Shown: positions 10,381-20,300 of the stretch, one piece after another
How the letters are laid out: each line of letters begins with the position of its first letter
How positions within the stretch are numbered: position 1 is the first letter of the stretch
Translations under genes and position numbers: made by a program
Source: Symsagittifera roscoffensis
Taxonomy: Eukaryota; Xenacoelomorpha; Acoela; Convolutidae
DNA: 30,346 bases
Direction: 5' to 3'
NCBI RefSeq assembly: GCF_963678635.1
Contig: NC_087062.1
Coordinates: 40,441,330-40,471,675 of the forward strand
The notes under the pieces: model-generated
The model's input: the letters and a program-made list of their open reading frames with translations, nothing else
The model's database searches: none
Told to the model about the DNA's origin: nothing

Positions 10381-10525
10381 ATCCAAGGATAAGCCTTGAT
10401 GATCAGAAATTTAGATTTAGTTTAACTTAATTTAAAGATCCAGTGGAAGCCTTGATGATCTGTTATTTTAAATGAAATTAATTTAAGTGAAAACAAGGAT
10501 AAGCCTTGATGATTTTTCGATAAAA
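10381..10525 (+). repeat. Three degenerate ~55-bp tandem repeats
   Basis: The core AAGCCTTGATGAT occurs at 10391, 10447 and 10501, spacing 56 and 54. Two units are preceded by AAGGAT, making a small AAGG/CCTT dyad. AT-rich linkers between cores are diverged (TTTAGTTTAACTTAATTTAA-type). The repeats lie between the minus-strand basic ORFs and the coiled-coil fragment, so they could be in an untranslated or terminal region of the same element. Confidence 0.75.
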
Positions 10526-10821
10526 GGTTAAGTTAAAAAAGGTTTAAGATTTAGTTTTGATGTTTATTAGTTTTTGAGGTTTGCTGTTATGTTTTAGGCG
10601 ATGAAGCTGGGATGAAAGAATGATTTTTTATACGAACGATTTATCCATTATACTAACTAATTTTGTATTTTTGTATTGAATAAATATTTTTTCCGAGATG
10701 TTTTTAATTTACTAAAGATTTTTGGAGGAGAACGACTAGAATTGTTTTTTTTATTGGTCGTTATTGTATAAATATTAGGTTTAGCGCCATGAAACGTTGT
10801 TGAAGATTTTTCTTCAAAATT

Positions 10822-11110
10822 TTATGTCAGTAAATGAAAACGTAAATTTACTGCTGGAAGTATTCTAAATTTAAAAGTTTGATCTGGTTTTTGTCGTACA
10901 ATCTTGAAATCGATTGGTAGATTTCTTCTTAATCGTATGTCGTCTTTTGTTCGAGGTCTTATTCCCATGCCGGCTAGTTCTCGTATTTTTCGGAAAATCG
11001 GCTCTGATCTATTGAGTCGTAGAGACATTTCTACTAAGTTTTTGTCTTGTAAAATTTTTAAGTTGTTGTATTTCTCTAATTCTAATCTTATGTTCTGGTT
11101 AAAATGTTTC
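10822..11110 (-). pseudogene. Coiled-coil-like protein fragment, unidentified
   Basis: The minus-strand frame is open from about 11,110 to a stop at 10,822. It includes LELEKYNNLKILQDKNLVEM and then RKIRELAGMGIRPRTKDDIR; the Met at 11028 is internal. Just upstream, in another frame, is AIKSLEQDLNQLRLETF, which would extend the helix if one frameshift is allowed. The pattern is amphipathic helix followed by a basic segment, as in the N-terminus of many Gag-type or nucleoprotein-type proteins. It lies on the same strand as the array to its left. No family recognised. Confidence 0.3.
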
Positions 11111-13030
11111 TAATCTAAGTTGGTTAAGGTCTTGTTCGAGACTTTTGATCGCACCAGATGAGCTACGTTCTATTTGATAATACTCATAGAGTACTTTCAG
11201 ATAAGATACACCGTCCGCTCGTCACGCTATCTTATTTTCGGCCGGATAGATTCGTGCAACTTCTTAGTGTAATACCAATCTTAATCTTACTCTTATATCT
11301 CCTAGTCATTCAATAGATCTAGTGTATACTGGCTTATACGAGTCGGTCTCTTCGGAGAAGGCAACTATGTTCTAAGTTAAATTCAATACTCTCTGGTTCT
11401 GAAACTACAAGTAGTTTCAGCACTTACAAATAAGTGGGTTGTTAGTTTGATGGAGTATGATTGGTTAGTATTCAATATTTTATAGAGATAAAATATCAGA
11501 ATAATATCCAATAAGAAAATCTAGCTTAGATCTGGTTCCAATATGCTGGAGTTTTTATTTTTAGCTGACTGACAAAATTAAATTCTTTTATCGTAGCTTA
11601 GTTTAAAAATTAGTTTCAAATATAAAAAAAAGATATATAATTTTCTGGTTCAATTGGAACTCAGAACTTTAGCAATTTAAATGCAAACACACTTTAAAAA
11701 ATCCACATGATCTAGAGTTTTCATTCCTTAACTGAACAAGTTGAATTTATTTATGATAGTTTAAGTTTCAAATCACTAACTAGACCAGAGTTGCCATTGT
11801 TTTTTGAAAACTTGAGTAGATAACATGAAAAAATATGAGTAACTAAAAAGTTTCAGTCCACTAGCATATTTTATTTGGCAGATGTTAATTAGCATAGATC
11901 GGCGATATGTTTTAATATGAAACATAAGTCTTAACTTATAACGGCTGACATATGTGCGAATTGACACATTTTCTAAAGAGTGGTCTTCTTCCGGCAGAAA
12001 CGGATCCAATTTTTTTTTAGAAAATTGGGTGCGGCTTTTCAAAATTTTGCTCTGTTTGAGGTCGACAAAATTGATTTTACGAGCTCTCTTACTAAAAATA
12101 TACTGACCAAAACTTCTGTGATGTAGGTTAAATAAGTCAAGTAAAAAAAAGCTTCTTAGGCACTTTCTGGAAGGTTTTGACCAATAAACTGTATTTTTTT
12201 GACGCGCACTCCTCTCCTAAAATAAGTAATTTTTTAGCGCCGATTGCGTGTTTATTTTAAAATTTCAGGTGGGTCAGCAATAAATAGGATCTCCCTAAAA
12301 ACCGAAGGGTCGATGCTTCTTCTGGGTAGCCATAGTCAAATTCATGAAGAAGAGGACGGTGGCGTCCTTCCCTCTAAATCTACTACTGAATCAGCTGTAC
12401 TTGGCAAAAAATGAATTAGTTGTAAAACTCAGAAATGATTACGGACTAACTCAAAATTTTATTGGTAAAAAACTGAACTTCATATTACTGAAATTATCTA
12501 GATTCTGTCCTTTTGGCCAACTTAACCGACTCAGACGAAATGCTTCATGACATATTCACTGTTTTTTTTGCCATTTACTTTGACCTATATCTGAGTTCTT
12601 TTTGAGATAAAAATCAGATCCCTGCTAATTATTTAATCCTGCAAATAAATACTTTCCTGCAATATTTAATCAAAAAACTGATTCAGGCGAGTACGGGTTG
12701 AGTTTTGAGCCAAAATGGTATATATTGTTTATGTGTGTCTGTTTATAAACTAGAGAAATAAATAAATTGATTTTTCAGTAAATCTTTATTTATGTTTAAA
12801 TTTGAGCCGAACTTTTGCACCATACAAATAAACTGTGTTAAGTTTTGATTTTTTTATTGGTTGGTTTAAGCAAAAATAATCTGGGAAAACTGTATAGTTT
12901 TGTTTGGATTGGTAATCCTTTTTACACCGAAGACTTTAGTCAAGGTGTTATGGTATCGTGTAACGGGGTTTTTTTTTAAATGTTGTCTGTTGTCAAGTGT
13001 CGACAAATAACGTCCACAGTTATCAATTAT
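11111..13030. other. 1.9 kb without a supportable gene
   Basis: Open frames here (for example 12042-11776 minus and 12344-12550 plus) are short, start or end arbitrarily and show no motif. The segment 11,150-11,420 is less AT-rich than its surroundings and free of homopolymers. It could be the remnant of a terminal region or transposon edge, but I see no terminal repeats. The rest is A/T-rich with no RNA gene recognised. Confidence 0.45.
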
Positions 13031-13215
13031 CATGTGGGCTGGACTATATCGCGCTATGTCACGTGATTGCGTTTGTTTGTTTCTTTATTTGTTCATCTTT
13101 ATTTATTTAATTATCTGTTCTTCTATTTATTTAATTATGTTTAGTTTGCTTATATTTATTTATAATTTATGTATGTACATATTTATTTTTGTTTATTTTT
13201 ATCACGTGTTTTGTT

Positions 13216-13388
13216 TATTTATTTAATTATTCTTTCTTTCATTTAGTTTTGCTTTTATTATTTCTGCGTGTGTATTTATTTAATTTATTTATTTTCATTT
13301 ATTTATATTATGGGTCTGTTTGTTTGGTTATTTGTTCATATATATTTTTTCATGTCTATTTAATTATTTGTACATTTCACTTTTGCTT

Positions 13389-13399
<11 letters not shown>
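13216..13399 (+). repeat. Internal duplication in the TTTA tract, left copy
   Basis: About 184 bases recur at 13525-13708 with an offset of 309. Shared non-simple words include TCTTTCTTTCATTTAG, ATTATGGGTCTGTTTGTTTG and TTAATTATTTGTACATTTCA, with only a few substitutions. This shows a segmental tandem duplication rather than chance simple-sequence similarity. Confidence 0.85.
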
Positions 13400-13419
<20 letters not shown>

Positions 13420-13524
13420 TGTATTTATTTATGTATTTATTTATTTATTTATGTATTGATTTATTTTTTTATTGCTTATTTATTGATCAGGTGTGTTTTG
13501 TTTATTTGTTGATATTTATTTCTA

Positions 13525-13708
13525 TATTTATTTAATTATTCTTTCTTTCATTTAGTTTTGCTTTTATTATTTATGTATGTGTATTTATTTCATTTATTTA
13601 TTTTCATTTATTCATATTATGGGTCTGTTTGTTTGGTTATTTGTTCATATATATTTTTTCATGTCTATTTAATTATTTGTACATTTCACTTTTGCTTTTA
13701 TTTATTTA
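13525..13708 (+). repeat. Internal duplication in the TTTA tract, right copy
   Basis: Right partner of 13216-13399. It runs straight into the first unit of the 76-bp minisatellite, so the two repeat systems abut with no spacer. Confidence 0.85.
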
Positions 13709-13709
13709 A

Positions 13710-14385
13710 GTCAATATAGCAATATTTTAGCGTATACATGTGTTAGTACCATTTTTAGTTCTCGAACTGTTATTTTATGATCTATGTCAATATATCAAAA
13801 TTTTAGTGTATACATGTGTTATTACGATTTTTAGTTCTCGAACTGTTATTTCATGATCTTTGTCAATATATCAAAATTTTATTGTATACATGTGTTAGTA
13901 CCATTTTTAGTTCTCGAACTGTTATTCCATGATCTTTGTCAATATAGCAAAATTTTGGTGTATACATGTGTTAGTACGATTTTTAGCTCTAGAACTGTTA
14001 TTCCATGATCTTTGTCAATATAGCAAAAATTTGACGTATAGATGTGTTAGTACGATTTTTAGCTCTCGAACTGTTATTTCATGATCTTTGCCAATATAGC
14101 AAAATTTTGGTGTATACATGTGTTCGTACGATTTTTAGCTCACGAACTGTTATTTCAGGCTCTTTGTCAATATAGTAAAATTTTGGTGTATACATGTGTT
14201 AGTACGATTTTCAGTTCTAGAAGTGTTATTTTATGATCTTCGTTGATATATCAAAAATTTAACCTATACATGTGTTAGTACGATTTTTAGTTCTAGAACT
14301 GTTATTTCAGGCTCTTTCTCGATATAGCAAAATTTTGGTGTATACATGTATTAGTACGATTTTTTGTTCTAGAACTGTTATTCTT
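13710..14385 (+). repeat. 76-bp minisatellite, nine units
   Basis: Units begin with a TCAATATAG-like word at 13711, 13787, 13863, 13939, 14015, 14091, 14167, 14243 and 14319. The spacing is exactly 76 every time; the last unit is partial and breaks off near 14385. Each unit contains GTATACATGTGTTAGTACGA and a dyad of the form AGTTCT(A/C)GAACT, a perfect 12-base palindrome in several units. Substitutions occur between units but almost no indels. The plus-strand frame at 14272-14637 is a consequence of the repeat and not a gene. Confidence 0.97.
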
Positions 14386-16067
14386 CAATTATTAGTTGTT
14401 CAAGTTGTTTGGTTTTTGCTTCAGTTTCTATGCCTTCGGTGTATTGCGCGTAGCGCCTATGTTTTAATATGGGATGAAAATTTTGTTCGATTTTTTTTTC
14501 AAAAAACTGGAAATTGTAAAAAAAAAAGTGAGCATGTCCGTTTCATGTTTAATAGATTTCGAAAAGCCTTGAATACTTTTGATTCTCAAACACTTTCACA
14601 AAAAATGGGGGCCCACAACATTTGTGGTCTATTTTAACATATTTACAAAGATATTTGTCAAAAAGATATCAAAATGTCGAAATGGAAAACGTCTATGTCT
14701 AAGTAACAAAAAGAAAAAATAGATTTCAAGGTTTCAATGTTTTGTTGCATCTGATTTTTCTGCTATGCAGAAACAATTTTTTTAGTGAAACTATACAGAG
14801 CAAAGTGTAATAAAAACCGACCGACCAGTCTGGTGAAATATTGTGCAGAAGTTAAATTATGACTTAACTAAGGAGAAAATTGATGCTGTTCAAGCCAAAA
14901 AGTTAAGAATCTAATTGTGGTACTGTGTCTAAATTAACGCCAACAAAATGGGTAATTTTTAATGAAGAAATGCAAATGTTTTTCATGCAGAAATAATTTC
15001 ATTTACATGGAAGTTTACACAGGTATACATTACAAATTTCTCATGAAAAGATTACGTATTTCAAGTGAAAATTAAATCAGTAAGTTTATGTTAACCTAAA
15101 ATCTTAACTGAAATACATCATTTTAGCATGAGACCCAATTTTCAAAGGGTTTTTTTGAGCGCAATTTTCAGGAAACTGCTCCACTCAGCATGGCAAGAAT
15201 ATTCTTGAACACTAAACTTTCTGAATCTCGAATTTTCTACAAAACTGTTCTGGAATTTTCAAGTCACCGTTACAGACAAAAGCAATTCGATAGAACTTCA
15301 TGGCTAAAAAATATCTGCCCATTTTTGCCTGAAGCATTTGGTGACATTTTTTGTTTCTGGGACGAGCTAAAACAAAACGACGAAGTTCTTTTTTGTCGTA
15401 AATTAACCAAAAGCTAACTTGAGACCTTTATAATTGCTGTTCGATTGAGATAAGGAAACTAAACTTGATTTGAAGTGTTTGCGCTTGAAACTTTTCTTGG
15501 CAGCTTTTTTATTACATCAAATCATGCTTCAGAATAAAAAAAAAAATTTCACATTTTTATCGCCTGTACATTACTAACTAAACTAAGTTTCAACTACTTC
15601 AAGCCGATTTGAATTTTCATTTGAATTTTCAATTTCCAAGTTGAGTTTGTTTGAATTTTCATTGCTTGATAGTCTCGCTCTGAAATAATTTTGTTTTGGG
15701 GAATAAATTCATGTTACAAAATAATTTGAATTTTGTAAGGTTTCCTTGGGTGAAGAGTTTCTCAAGGAAAAACTTGTTTATTTTTGCAAGCTTCTTTGCG
15801 CTCTGAATTATCTAAAAAAATTAACCGCAGAGCCTGCTTAAAAAACACGTTTTTTGAGCCTTTTCAAGATTTGTGATAATCTTGCTTAGAAAAGCTTATC
15901 TTGTGGCCAAACAATTCAGGTCTGAAGATTTTAAAATTATTTTAAAGTTTCATTGCTTAAGAAATTTTGCAAACGAGGTTCTGACTTTGCAACGTTTTTC
16001 AAAGTTAGCCCTTCTCGAGAAAATCTTATAGGCGCTCTTATATAGTGTTTTTTGTTGGTTATTTTGT
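14386..16067. other. 1.7 kb without a supportable gene
   Basis: AT-rich sequence with short frames only. The plus-strand frame at 15190-15417 starts with an ATG and encodes 75 residues, but has no motif and no splice context I trust. A short degenerate reiteration of TTTGAATTTTCA occurs at about 15,610-15,665. No RNA gene or transposon edge recognised. Confidence 0.45.
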
Positions 16068-16189
16068 GGCAGAAAACCTCTTTTTAGATTATTTTGTTGC
16101 AAAAGTCTGCCTGCTAGTTAGATGTCTTAGAAACAAATATTTCAACAAAAAAATTTCAATGCACTTCTATCATGCATCTGCGAAACCTA
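16068..16189 (+). repeat. 122-bp direct repeat flanking the composite insertion, left copy
   Basis: Identical to 24327-24448 except for one G/A difference (near 16105). The right copy begins at the exact outer end of the right LTR, while the left copy is followed by 652 bases before the left LTR. This looks like a long target duplication or a recombination scar rather than the usual ~5-bp target duplication of an LTR element. The frame across it (FLDYFVAK, LVRCLRNKYFNKK) is open in both copies but I do not think it is coding. Confidence 0.95.
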
Positions 16190-16458
16190 CCTACTTAACT
16201 TCCCCACCCCATTTGTACTTTAGCGTAACGTAGCCGTCGCATAGGTCTCTTGAGTGTATGGTATTCATTCTAGGAGCTAGTTCTCTAGATCACGCGCTCC
16301 GTACACTATCCGCGCCGTCTCAAAAGCGCGTGAAAGAGACTTGTTTCACAAAGCCCGGTTTAAGCTTTGACTTTAACGCCAGGTAAAAGTATTTGTGGAT
16401 TTACTTGAGTGAAAATACAGTTTTTTCTGAGAGTCGTTTATTTCTGAAATTATTAAGC
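16190..16458 (+). other. GC-richer leader-like segment ahead of the Gag-like fragment
   Basis: About 270 bases between the left 122-bp repeat and the ATG of the plus-strand Gag-like ORF. Its middle (16,225-16,375) is distinctly less AT-rich than the region and holds words such as GCGCTCCGTACACTATCC and a possible splice donor (CAG|GTAAAAG at 16,381). It could be the 5' terminal and leader part of a second retroelement, or host promoter/5' UTR. No matching partner LTR is in the window. Confidence 0.3.
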
Positions 16459-16841
16459 ATGGAAGTTAAGTTTCAGAACAAAATTAAGAAGTTGTTTGAG
16501 AAACGTAGCAAACTCGAAAACGAACTTTATAAATGCCATGAAATAATTTTAGAATACATAGAGAGTCAGAGTTGTTGCTCAAAAATTGAAACCTATATTG
16601 AAAAATGTAGGAACTATATAGAACAAGCGGTCGAGATAAACAATGAGTTGATTGATATGGCTGCAAAAAGTGCCAATCCCGACGAATTGATACCGGCACA
16701 GGATATGTGGCTTCATAAGTTGACTCAAAGCAACGATAAAGTTTTACAGGAAGCTATCACATATAAAACAAGTTTTGAGGCAGTAACAGAGCCGGACAAC
16801 ATAGATAGCAGCTCAAAAGTTTCTCATCATTCTGAGCAAAA
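16459..16841 (+). pseudogene. BEL-type Gag N-terminal fragment, truncated by the minus-strand LTR
   Basis: An ATG in a favourable context (AAGCATGG) at 16459 opens 127 codons that run directly into the left LTR at 16842. Residues 1-80 form a charged amphipathic coil (KLFEKRSKLENELYKC, then KCRNYIEQAVEINNEL). This is followed by PDELIPAQDMWLHKL and a Ser/His segment, SSSKVSHHS. That last motif resembles RSKVSHRS near the start of the Gag reading frame of the adjacent minus-strand element. BEL/Pao Gag proteins typically start with such a coiled coil before a DUF1759-type region. It is therefore probably the Gag of another, related element on the plus strand, interrupted by the minus-strand copy. 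A host coiled-coil exon is the alternative. Confidence 0.5.
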
Positions 16842-17335
16842 TGTGCGCGTCAATCTCCACAATTATATAAAAAACGGTTTTTAAACACTTTAATTAATGA
16901 GTATTTTCTCGGCAAAATAACTCCGGAAGTTTGAAAATATAACGATAATTTATATTTTTTAACAAGCTTTATCATCGGTAACATCGGCCACAATAAATTG
17001 CATAACTCAAAGCAAGCTGCAAAAATGGCCAGTATTTGTCCTTGAGACAAATTGCTCTTTTTAAAGGTCAGCCTTAATCAAGGCTGAACCAAATTAGAGC
17101 GAAAAGACGGTTAAAATAGGTTTTGGGGGGATCGAACCTGGTTACGGAGCATCCCATCAAGTTCGGTGCATATTCGAGTTATAGAAAGGAAATGACCTAG
17201 TCGGGATTCGAACCGGCGCCGAACCCGCCGGGACGCACCCTGTATACGCTTGGCTATTGTCCCTATATGCATTTACATTTTGGTTCAACTTTATATGCAT
17301 TTATACTCTCGCACATTTACATTTTCGCTGCAACA
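16842..17335 (-). repeat. BEL/Pao 3' LTR (left)
   Basis: 494 bp, differing from 23833-24326 at about eight positions, with no indels. On the minus strand it begins TGTTGCAGCG and ends GCGCGCACA. TATAAA on the minus strand lies at 17300-17305 and a second TATA-like word at 17289-17294, giving possible Pol II start signals. The body contains a tRNA-like module and a second B-box-like word (17128-17138). The last codons of pol lie inside this LTR. Confidence 0.95.
17193..17263 (-). other. tRNA-like module in the left LTR (A box and B box)
   Basis: On the minus strand, TAGCCAAGCG (17256-17247) matches an RNA polymerase III A box, and GGTTCGAATCC (17214-17204) is a perfect B box, about 33 bases apart. 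The T-arm can pair at 4 of 5 positions. The 5' end GGGACAA has no complementary 3' acceptor strand, so it is not a functional tRNA gene. It resembles the tRNA-derived head of a SINE. Confidence 0.75.
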
Positions 17336-20300
17336 TCCTCCACCCCTAAAGAAGGAAGAACGGGAGCGAGCTTTACGGTCGGGCGGGTCAGTTCGCTCGT
17401 AACGGTCTTTATGTCGGCGGATCTCGCGCATCCGTCCTTGCCATAGTGCAGTCTTAGGATACGTGCGAGTGGATAATGTCCACGTGGAGTGTCAGGCTCT
17501 ATGACGCAAACCAAGTCGCCGGCTTTCAACTTAACGTCTGACTGGTTGTGCCACTTTGCCCTCCTATTGAGGGAAGGAACGTATTCCCGCATCCACCGTG
17601 TCCATATTGCGTTAGCGTATGATTGCGCTCTGGCGAACCGCTTCTTGTGGTCGAAGTTTTCTTCGAAACTTAGCGACGGAAAACTCGCTGCGTGTTGACC
17701 AAGGATAAAATGATTCGGGGTCAACGCCTCTAAATCTAGCGGATCGGAACTAATGGCTGTTATCGGTCTAGCGTTGAGTGATTGCTCAACAAGGCACAGC
17801 GTGGTTCTTAGAATCTCCTCAGTTACTCTTCTGTTGCCTAAGATGTCATACAAAACGCGCTTGACACTCCGAACTAATCGCTCCCAGGAGCCACCATGGT
17901 GCGGTGCGCTGGGTGGATTGAATTTCCACTTGATCCCTTTCTGAACAAAAACAGCGCGTGCGAGCTTGTTCCAACTCTCAACGCAAGCTAAGAGCTCTTT
18001 CTGAGCGCCAACAAAGTTCGTGCCGTTGTCGGACATGACGGTAGTCGGAGTACCGCGACGTGCAATAAACCTTTCCACGCCCATCACACAAGAGCTTGTG
18101 TCGAGCGAGGGGACCACTTCAATGTGCACCGCTCTAGTGGTGAGACAGGTGAACAAAAAACCCCACCTCTTTTCCGTACTTCTCCGGATTGGAACTAGGA
18201 ACGGCCCAAAGTAGTCGATACCTGTGTTAGAGAAAGGAGGTTGCTTGTAACCCAGCCTTTCAATGGGCAGATCAGCCATCATATGAGTTACGGTTTGCGC
18301 TTTGCGTTTTCGGCACACAACGCAAGTATTTTCAATGTTTCGCAGCAACCATCGCAAATTTAACACAACGTACTTCAAATTAACCACCGCACGCATGTAA
18401 TCCAACCCTTGATGGAAATTCCTAACATGCAAGTGTTGAACTAATAATCGAACAACCGCGTGACGTGCATCAAGTATAATCGGATGCTTGCTATCGAAAT
18501 CGGAGTTCACCAAGCGGCTGATGCGCCCAGTCGAGCGAAGGATGCCAGCTGGTCCAATGAACGGCGAATACTTGGCGATCCGACTATTCCTCGTGATAAC
18601 TTTACCGGATCTTATTAGTTTTAGCTCATTATGGAATGTTTCACTCTGGGACAGGTAAATGAGCTTCTGTTCAGCAATATCCATTTCACACGGGTCTGTA
18701 TTTTCTAATATACTCGACCGGAAATGTTTATGGGATGGCAGCCATCTTAATAAAAATGCTACTGTGCGTTTGTATTTTACAATTGAATTGAATCTCTCCC
18801 ATTTTCCGAAGGGAAGATTTTTTTCTGTCAAAACATCGACGACGAAATTTGACGAATTTTCCAGACAAATGTCGATATCACATGATGGTCCTTTGAGTCT
18901 TATTTTATCGAAAACCCTTGTATCGGGCTTGAATGGCCAATCAGTTGTTCTCAATATACTAGGTCCATTAACCCAGCTGCTTTCCTTGAGGGCTTCCGAA
19001 GAAATCCCTCTTGTACCGGTATCAGCTGGGTTATCACCGCTAAGTATGTGATGCCACTGATCAGTGCTGGTAGACTCCAGAATCTCACCAGTGCAATTAC
19101 CAACGAAAACGGGTAGCTTACTACAAGAGTGAAGCCACTGGAGAACAGTGGTACTATCTGTACACATGAAAATATCCGTAACTTTGAAAGTGAGACCTTT
19201 CAAAATTTCTTCTTTTAAGCGGGTTGCAAGAAGAGCCGCTTGAAGCTCTAACTTTGGAATAGAAAGCGCTTTCATAGGCGCGACGCGGGCTTTGCCAAAC
19301 ACAAAGGCTAATTCGGTCTGATGGGAGCTAACAAGTCGCGCACGAAGGAAAGCGACGGCACAGAAAACATCCTGCGAACTATCACCGAACATGTGAAGTT
19401 CTATTCGGTCGAAAGGTTCAGTGAAATAGCTGCGAGGTATTGTCAGAGAACCTAACAAATGAAGACCTGAGTGCCACTCAAGGGATTGCTTTTTGATTTC
19501 CTCCGGCAGATCATCGTCCCATTTTTGACCACTGATTCGCCAGATATCTTTTAATAGAAGGCGAGCCTTCACGGTATACGGAGCCACTAACCCAATTGGA
19601 TCAAAAAAAGAGGAAACAAAACTCAACACGGTACGCTGAGTGATTGCTTTGTCTAGTGGACGATCAACCCCTCTACTAACGACTAATGTATCTTTTACGT
19701 GGTCCCACTTAAGACCGAGAACATGCGACGACTGGTCTGGACTCGCACAAATATCTTTAACAGACGAATTGGACTCACGGTTGTCCGGATCAAGAGCGGT
19801 TGTTACGTCGGGCACGTTGCTGACAAATTTTGTTAGACGAAACCCACCTAGTTTAAGCAACGAGATTAAATCCCTACCTAATTTCAAGGCGTCATCGCTG
19901 TTTTGAAAAGAATCCAGATAATCATCCATATAAAATTTCTGGACAACAGCCGAAGCAGCTTCGGGGTACTCAAATTGATTATCCGATGCAGTCTTCTGCA
20001 AAGCAAAATTCGCACAAGTCGGCGAGTCACGAGCACCAAAAATATGACGCGTATATTGGTGAACTACCACACTTGATGTGGGGTCCTCCCGCCACAAAAA
20101 ACGAAGAGAAGGTTGATCTTCTTCACGGACTCCAACCTGTAAAAACATCCCTTCAATGTCAGCTGAAACGGCGTATTTATGCTGACGGAATCTTAAAAGT
20201 ACAAAAATGAGGTTTTGAAGGAGATCCGGGACAACCAACAGAGATTTGTTAAAGGAAGCGCCATGACACTTCGATGCCCCATTGAGGACTCGGCGCACCT

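Larger units (their letters stand above)
13060..13708 (+). repeat. TTTA-rich simple-sequence tract
   Basis: About 650 bases dominated by TTTATTTATT motifs. The purest run is a near-perfect (TTTA)n microsatellite at about 13,390-13,450. Plus-strand frames across it translate to hydrophobic Phe/Leu/Ile/Tyr strings (13032-13535) that are artefacts of the repeat, not proteins. Confidence 0.9.

Noticed and set aside
10381-10525. CRISPR array
   Set aside because: Only three diverged repeats with AT-rich diverged linkers in a eukaryotic setting; no identical repeats and no associated genes.
13032-13535. Several plus-strand ORFs encoding hydrophobic, membrane-like proteins
   Set aside because: They are translations of the TTTA-rich simple sequence and its duplication, with overlapping frames all hydrophobic.
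14272-14637. 121-codon plus-strand ORF
   Set aside because: Its start lies in the 76-bp minisatellite and the rest has no motif; composition is not protein-like.
17193-17263. A functional tRNA gene
   Set aside because: A and B boxes are present, but the acceptor stem does not pair and no sensible anticodon arm forms; it is repeated in both LTRs.
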